Shown: piece after piece, positions 60,033 to 64,000 of the stretch
Numbering within the stretch: the first letter of the stretch is position 1
How the letters are laid out: every line of letters starts with the position of its first letter
Origin: Actinomycetospora succinea
Lineage (GTDB): Bacteria > Actinomycetota > Actinomycetes > Mycobacteriales > Pseudonocardiaceae
Reading direction: 5' to 3'
DNA length: 64,000 nt
Assembly: GCF_004363095.1 (NCBI RefSeq)
Contig: NZ_SNYO01000013.1
Location: 1-64,000, forward strand
Program-made: the position numbers and the translations under genes
Notes under the pieces: generated by a model
Seen by the model: only the letters and a program-made list of their open reading frames with translations
What the model was told of the DNA's origin: nothing
Databases searched by the model: none

Positions 60033-60653
60033 ATGACGACAGCCTGGACGCCCTCGCTCTTCGGCGGTGGCGAGACCGCCGAGGACCCCGGGGTGGATCC
60101 GGCCGTCGTCCCGCGCCGCATCGTCCTGGACGAGCGCTCGTGGGTCGACCTGGCCCCCGCGTGGATCACCGGGGCCGACGCCTGGTTCGACGCGATCGTG
60201 GCGCAGGCGCCGTGGAACCAGCGGCGCCGTCGGATGTACGACCAGGAGGTCATGGAGCCCCGGCTGACCTGTGGGTGGCGCATCGACGAGGCGCCCGACC
60301 CGATGCCGGCCGTGGCCGACGCCCTCTCGCGGCACTACGGCGTGCGCTTCGACCGGGTGGGGTGCAACTACTACCGCCACGGGGACGACTCGGTGGCCTG
60401 GCACGGCGACCGCGTCCGCTTCACCCACGAGGCGCCGATCGTCGCGATCGTGTCCCTCGGGGCCGAGCGGCGCTTCGGCCTCCGGCCGCTCGGTGGCGGG
60501 GCGTCGACGCGGCTGACGGTCGCGGGCGGCGACCTGCTGGTCATGGGTGGGCGCTGCCAGCACGACTGGCAGCACACGGTGCCGAAGTGGCCCGGCGCCG
60601 GGCCGCGCGTGAGCGTCACGTTCCGCCACGACGATCCGGGGCCCCGGCCCTAG
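60033..60653 (+). CDS. alkB: AlkB-family alpha-ketoglutarate-dependent dioxygenase
   Basis: 206 residues from ATG 60033. Iron ligands H124 and D126 in WHGDR and H181 in WQHTVPK; ketoglutarate-binding R192 and R198 near the end (RVSVTFR); substrate-side GCNYYRHGDDSV. All AlkB catalytic residues are present. It removes alkyl groups from damaged bases by oxidation. Carries a LexA box just upstream. Confidence 0.92.
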   Translation: MTTAWTPSLFGGGETAEDPGVDPAVVPRRIVLDERSWVDLAPAWITGADAWFDAIVAQAPWNQRRRRMYDQEVMEPRLTCGWRIDEAPDPMPAVADALSRHYGVRFDRVGCNYYRHGDDSVAWHGDRVRFTHEAPIVAIVSLGAERRFGLRPLGGGASTRLTVAGGDLLVMGGRCQHDWQHTVPKWPGAGPRVSVTFRHDDPGPRP

Positions 60654-60668
60654 CTGTCCCTAGCTCTC
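60649..60668. repeat. 10-bp tandem duplication at the alkB convergent end
   Basis: CCTAGCTGTC and CCTAGCTCTC in tandem. The TAG in the first ends alkB; the CTA in the second is the stop of the facing gene. Looks like a duplicated CTAG overlap. Confidence 0.85.
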
Positions 60669-61835
60669 CCAAACCGCCACCGGATCGCCGAGCGCCTCCT
60701 CGTCCACCGTCGCGCCGAGCCCCGGCGAGCGCCCGGGCAGCACGCCGTCGGGGGTGACCACGGTGTCGAGGGCCGCCACCTTGCGGGTGACCATGTCCTC
60801 GCAGTCCAGCACCCCGCGCAGCGAGCGCGGCGGCACGGTGGCGCCGAGGTGCAGGATCGCGGCGTAGGCGAGCGAGGAGCCGACGGTGTCCTGCACGCTG
60901 ATCGTCAGGCCGGCGGCCCGGGCGATGTCGCGGTGGCGCCGGCCCGGCGTGAGCCCGCCCGCCTTGGAGATCTTGAGACCGATGCCGTCGGCGGTGTCGA
61001 GGGCGCCGAGCACGACGTCGGCGTCGCTCTGGGCGAGCTCGTCGAGCACGATCGGGTACGGGCACCGCGGGCGCAACGAGGCCGTCTCGCGCCACGACGC
61101 GCACGGCGACTCGAGGGCGAAGTCCAGCCCGGGCGGCAGCAGGGCGAGCAGGCGCAGGGCGGTCTCGGGGAGCAGCCCGCCGTTGGCGTCGACGATGAAG
61201 AACTCGCCGGGCCGCCGGTCGGCGAGGCTCGCGGCGATGCGCTCGGCGTCCAGCGCCGGGCCGCCGTCGGCGTCGAGCGCGCCGATCTTCACCGAGTGCG
61301 CCCGGTACCCGCGGGCCCGGTGGTCGGCGACCCGGGTCCGCATGTCCTCGGGGTCGCACGCGGGGATCGACGAGATCGGCGCCATGGGGACGTCGGTCGA
61401 GCCGCCGAGCAGGTCGCACACCGGCAGGCCGACCGATTTCCCGAACGCGTCCCAGCACGCCACGTCGAGCGCGGTCCGGGCGTCGTGGTGGCCGGTCAGC
61501 GTCGCGTCCATGACGTCGCCGACCCGTTCGGACCGCCGCGGGTCGAGCCCGAGCAGGGCGGGGGCCAGCAGCCCGATGCCCGCGCGGGTGCCCGCCGGGT
61601 GCGCGGCGACGTACGTCGACCCGAACGGCGTGCTCTCGCCCCAGCCCTCAGTGCCGTCGTCGCAGGTCAGGCGGACGATCGCCGCCTCGAACGAGGTGTA
61701 GGTGCGCCCGCCCGAGAGGTGGTAGACGCCGCCCGAGTACGGGAGCTCGACGGCATAGAGCGCGATCCGCGTGATCCTCACGGATCCGGGAGTCTCGACG
61801 CGTGGACCGTGCACGTCCATCGCCGCGTCGGACAC
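60660..61835 (-). CDS. Enolase-superfamily (MLE subgroup-like) enzyme
   Basis: 391 residues from ATG 61835; a GTG at 61781 (VRITRIALYAVELP) matches the usual family N-terminus better. Barrel motifs: HSVKIG (strand 2 Lys), VDANGG (metal Asp), LESPC (metal Glu), DELAQSD and KISKAGG (strand 6 Lys). Lys-x-Lys on both faces is typical of muconate-lactonising, dipeptide-epimerase and hydroxyproline-betaine epimerase enzymes. Unlike the superfamily member at 18758, it lacks the His-Asp dyad, so the chemistry differs. Substrate unknown. Confidence 0.8.
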   Translation of the reverse strand: MSDAAMDVHGPRVETPGSVRITRIALYAVELPYSGGVYHLSGGRTYTSFEAAIVRLTCDDGTEGWGESTPFGSTYVAAHPAGTRAGIGLLAPALLGLDPRRSERVGDVMDATLTGHHDARTALDVACWDAFGKSVGLPVCDLLGGSTDVPMAPISSIPACDPEDMRTRVADHRARGYRAHSVKIGALDADGGPALDAERIAASLADRRPGEFFIVDANGGLLPETALRLLALLPPGLDFALESPCASWRETASLRPRCPYPIVLDELAQSDADVVLGALDTADGIGLKISKAGGLTPGRRHRDIARAAGLTISVQDTVGSSLAYAAILHLGATVPPRSLRGVLDCEDMVTRKVAALDTVVTPDGVLPGRSPGLGATVDEEALGDPVAVWES

Positions 61836-61836
61836 G

Positions 61837-61863
61837 TGATCGTGTCCGGGACGAACACGATCA
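61837..61863 (-). terminator. Hairpin over the DUF1348 stop codon
   Basis: TGATCGTGT (61837-61845), 9-base loop, ACACGATCA (61855-61863): perfect 9-bp arms. The stop of the DUF1348 gene (TCA at 61861-61863) is in one arm, and the annotated enolase-superfamily start lies 2 bp beyond. It may be a terminator or an operator for the next gene. Confidence 0.5.
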
Positions 61864-62325
61864 GATCGGAATCTCGCTCGTGTCGCCGTCCGCGCGCGGG
61901 CCGTGGAGCCGGCGCTCCTCCTCGGCGATCCGCACGTCGTTGATGCTCGCCTCGCGCCGGGCCATCAGCCCGTTGTCGGCGAACTCCCAGTTCTCGTTGC
62001 CGTAGCTGCGCCACCACTGCCCGGCGGCGTCGCGGCACTCGTACTGGAAGCGCACGGCGATCCGGTGCCCGCCGAAGGTCCACAGCGACTTGCGCAGCAC
62101 GTAGTCGCGCTCGCGCTCCCACTTGCGGGCCAGGAACTCGACGACCTGCGCGCGCCCGGTGACCCACTCGTCGCGGTTCCGCCAGACCGTGTCCAGCGTG
62201 TACGCGAGCGCGACCTTCTCCGGGTCGCGCGTGTTCCACGCGTTCTCCGCGGCGAGCACCTTCGCCCGCGCCGACTCCTCGTCGAACGGCGGGAACGGCG
62301 GGCGGGGCTCCTCGGGGCTGCTCAT
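61861..62325 (-). CDS. DUF1348 (NTF2-like) protein
   Basis: 154 residues from ATG 62325 (ATG 62337 possible). [36 protein letters not shown] followed by [37 protein letters not shown] and [16 protein letters not shown] are highly typical of DUF1348, an NTF2-fold family of unknown function widespread in actinobacteria and proteobacteria. Divergent from ruvC with a 154-bp gap. Confidence 0.88.
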   Translation of the reverse strand: MSSPEEPRPPFPPFDEESARAKVLAAENAWNTRDPEKVALAYTLDTVWRNRDEWVTGRAQVVEFLARKWERERDYVLRKSLWTFGGHRIAVRFQYECRDAAGQWWRSYGNENWEFADNGLMARREASINDVRIAEEERRLHGPRADGDTSEIPI

Positions 62326-62479
62326 GGCGGTCAGCATGCCGCGCCCGGAGATCACGGGCGACGTCATCGACCTCAACCGGTGGCGACGGTGCACCACGTC
62401 GCCCCTGATCACCGGCGACACACCGGCACCGGGGGACGAACGCCGGTCTGCGGCCCGCCGCCGCGTAGCGTCCCGCCCC

Positions 62480-63076
62480 ATGCGGGTGCTGGGCGTCGAC
62501 CCCGGGCTGACGCGCTGCGGCCTCGGCGTGGTCGAGGGCGGCGGCGGGCGGGTCGTGCGCGCGGTCGCCGTCGACGTCGTCCGCACCCCGCCGGAGGCCG
62601 AGGTGGCCGACCGGCTCGTCGCGGTCGCCGACACCGTCGAGGCCTGGATCGCCGAGCACCGGCCCGACGTCGTGGCCGTCGAGCGGGTGTTCGCCCAGCA
62701 CAACGTGCGCACGGTGATGGGGACGGCGCAGGTCGGCGGGGTCGTCGCGCTGGTCGCCGGGCGCGCCGGCCTGCCGGTCGCGTTCCACACGCCCAGCGAG
62801 GTCAAGGCCGCGGTGACGGGGTCCGGGCGCGCGGGCAAGGAGCAGGTCACGGCCATGGTCACGCGGGTGCTCGCGCTGGCCGAGGCCCCGCGTCCCGCCG
62901 ACGCCGCCGACGCCCTCGCGCTCGCCGTCTGCCACTGCTGGCGCGCCCCGATGATCGCGCGCATGGCCGAGGCCGAGGCGCGCGCGGCCGAGGCCACCAA
63001 GCGTCATCGCGCCCGCCTCAAGGCCGCCCAGAAGGCCGCCGCACCCACGCCGGCAGTTCCGAAAGCCGGACGCTGA
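62480..63076 (+). CDS. ruvC: Holliday junction resolvase RuvC
   Basis: 198 residues from ATG 62480. RNase H-fold with the acidic tetrad D7 ([10 protein letters not shown]), E68 (AVERVF), D141 and D144 (DAADALALA). Cleaves Holliday junctions during recombination repair. A basic Lys/Arg/Ala-rich tail (about 165-198) extends the usual ~170-residue core. In relatives ruvA follows directly; here an alpha/beta hydrolase intervenes. Confidence 0.95.
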   Translation: MRVLGVDPGLTRCGLGVVEGGGGRVVRAVAVDVVRTPPEAEVADRLVAVADTVEAWIAEHRPDVVAVERVFAQHNVRTVMGTAQVGGVVALVAGRAGLPVAFHTPSEVKAAVTGSGRAGKEQVTAMVTRVLALAEAPRPADAADALALAVCHCWRAPMIARMAEAEARAAEATKRHRARLKAAQKAAAPTPAVPKAGR

Positions 63077-63090
63077 GCACCACGGGGTGG

Positions 63091-63936
63091 GTGACGTCGT
63101 CGGACGGCACGGCGATCGCGGTCGAGACGGTCGGCGAGGGGCCGCCGCTCGTCCTGACGACCGGCGCGCTCCAGGGCCGCGCGAGCGTCCGCCTGCTCGC
63201 CGAGGCCCTCGCCGACCGCTTCACCGTGCACCTCTGGGACCGCCGGGGCCGCGGCGACAGCGGGGGAGTGCCCGACTCCGCCCGCGACCCGCTCGGGCCG
63301 GACGGCGCGGCGCTCGTGGCCGCCGAGGTCGCCGACCTGGAGGCCGTCGTCGCGGCCACGGGCGGCGCGCCGGCCCACTACGCCCACTCCGCGGGCGGGA
63401 TGCTCGTGCTCGAGGCGGTCCTGCGGGGCCTGCCGGCCACCCGGGTCGTCGCCCACGAACCCCCGTGGCGCGTGGACGGCGACGACCCGGGCCCGCGCCG
63501 CGACCTCGGCGCCGCCACGATGGCCGCCCTGCGCGCCGGCAGCCCGGACGACGCCGCGGCCGCGTTCCTCGGCGGGTTCCCGGCGGCCGCGCCCGCGCCG
63601 GTCGAGCGCCTGCGCCGGACCCCGTTCTGGGCCGGCACCGTCGCGCTCGCGCCGTCGCTGCCCCACGACGTCGCCCTCGTGGTGGGCGACCCCGTGCCGA
63701 CCGAGCGCGTCGCGGCGCTGGACATCCCGCTCCTCGCCCTCGACGGCGACCTCAGCCCCGCGTGGGTGCGGGCCGCGGTCGCCGCGCTGGCGGCCTCGGT
63801 CCCCGGCGCGGTGCACCGCACGCTGCCCGGGCAGGTCCACATCGTCACCCCGACCGTGCTCGCCCCCGTCCTCACCGGGTTCCTGGCCCCGGACGGGGGC
63901 GCGCCGGTGCGCGGCGCCGTCGGGGGCGGCCGGTAG
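63091..63936 (+). CDS. Alpha/beta hydrolase
   Basis: 281 residues from GTG 63091, 14 bp after ruvC. GEGPPLVLTTGALQG, WDRRGRGDS, the nucleophile elbow HSAGG (Ser in A-H-S-A-G), acid D in LDGDLSP and His in GQVHIVTP. Similar to uncharacterised actinobacterial hydrolases. It lies between ruvC and ruvA, a break in the usual order. Substrate unknown. Confidence 0.82.
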   Translation: MTSSDGTAIAVETVGEGPPLVLTTGALQGRASVRLLAEALADRFTVHLWDRRGRGDSGGVPDSARDPLGPDGAALVAAEVADLEAVVAATGGAPAHYAHSAGGMLVLEAVLRGLPATRVVAHEPPWRVDGDDPGPRRDLGAATMAALRAGSPDDAAAAFLGGFPAAAPAPVERLRRTPFWAGTVALAPSLPHDVALVVGDPVPTERVAALDIPLLALDGDLSPAWVRAAVAALAASVPGAVHRTLPGQVHIVTPTVLAPVLTGFLAPDGGAPVRGAVGGGR

Positions 63937-63940
63937 CCTT

Positions 63941-63954
63941 CGAACGCGTGTTCG
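63941..63954. promoter_or_regulatory. LexA (SOS) box upstream of ruvA
   Basis: CGAAC-GCGT-GTTCG: perfect 5-bp arms matching the actinobacterial SOS box. It follows the hydrolase stop by 4 bp and precedes the ruvA start by 37 bp, so ruvA(B) should be damage-inducible on its own. Confidence 0.85.
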
Positions 63955-63991
63955 CTGCGGTGATGAGTCGCTCAGTCGGGAGGGTCCTGCC

Positions 63992-64000
63992 GTGATCTCG
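63992..64000 (+). CDS. ruvA: Start of ruvA (first three codons)
   Basis: GTG ATC TCG (MIS...) at the last nine bases, preceded by GGGAGGGTCC and a LexA box. RuvA proteins begin MI(A/S)S, and ruvA follows ruvC in related genomes. The window ends here, so identity rests on context. Confidence 0.65.

Noticed and set aside
62438-62475. Degenerate LexA-like sequence GAAC-GCCG-GTCT upstream of ruvC
   Set aside because: The right half site has two mismatches to GTTC; too weak to call, though noted for comparison with the perfect ruvA box.

Overview
The window is dense, very GC-rich (codon third positions almost all G or C), uses many GTG starts and repeatedly shows GTGA/ATGA stop-start overlaps. 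It comes from a high-GC actinobacterium. Phosphatidylinositol and PIM genes (pgsA, a PatA-type acyltransferase, pimA), a DUF222/HNH protein, an ANTAR regulator and a PacL-CtpC metal-efflux pair place it in the mycolata/Pseudonocardia neighbourhood; I would guess Pseudonocardiales, without certainty. No rRNA, tRNA, phage, insertion sequence or CRISPR array was seen.

Backbone. From 25.1 kb to the end the gene order follows the conserved thrS-to-ruvA region known from Mycobacterium tuberculosis (thrS, HIT phosphorylase, pgsA, PIM acyltransferase, pimA, Nudix, pdxS, pdxT, yebC, ruvC, ruvA), but the skeleton is stretched by several accessory blocks. The largest block (29.45-39.3 kb) separates the acyltransferase from pimA. 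It contains a DUF899/ArsR/SRPBCC operon, a ROK regulator and a five-gene sugar cassette: OtsB trehalose-6-phosphate phosphatase, GH65 phosphorylase, beta-phosphoglucomutase, ROK glucokinase and a sugar/H+ symporter. The first three genes look like the unfused form of the mycobacterial three-domain OtsB1 protein.

Left part (1-25 kb). This is accessory: HD and SnoaL proteins; DUF222/HNH; GAF-ANTAR; a DHA2 exporter with a nearby MarR; a CvpA / DUF3662-like / FHA-like membrane operon (7.8-10.3 kb); and a minus-strand envelope-glycan operon (10.4-14.3 kb). That operon consists of a processive family-2 glycosyltransferase, a 59-residue membrane protein, a NodB deacetylase and a secreted LanC-like lipoprotein, with nagA directly upstream. 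Next come MOSC, MFS and IclR genes, an enolase-superfamily enzyme with an iron alcohol dehydrogenase, a front-end-type desaturase facing a PucR regulator, and a membrane esterase.

Right part (41.6-64 kb). TetR/VOC with two matching operators; the PLP synthase genes pdxS and pdxT; tandem paralogous membrane proteins; a protein made of five 15-residue repeats; a CooC/MinD-like ATPase with a 130-residue partner; PacL-CtpC; an SRPBCC-LLM-HxlR operon; yebC-GNAT-EEP. At 58.6-60.7 kb a LexA-type box lies between alkB and a divergent acyP-alkZ-like pair. RuvC is followed by an alpha/beta hydrolase, then another LexA box and the first three codons of ruvA.

Recurring small-scale structure. Many gene ends carry inverted repeats whose arms or loop contain the stop codon(s), apparently compact terminators. 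Several gene junctions carry exact or near-exact short tandem duplications. A 27-36 bp coding repeat (peptide GDGAQRSST) occurs four times in two unrelated genes, always in the same frame.
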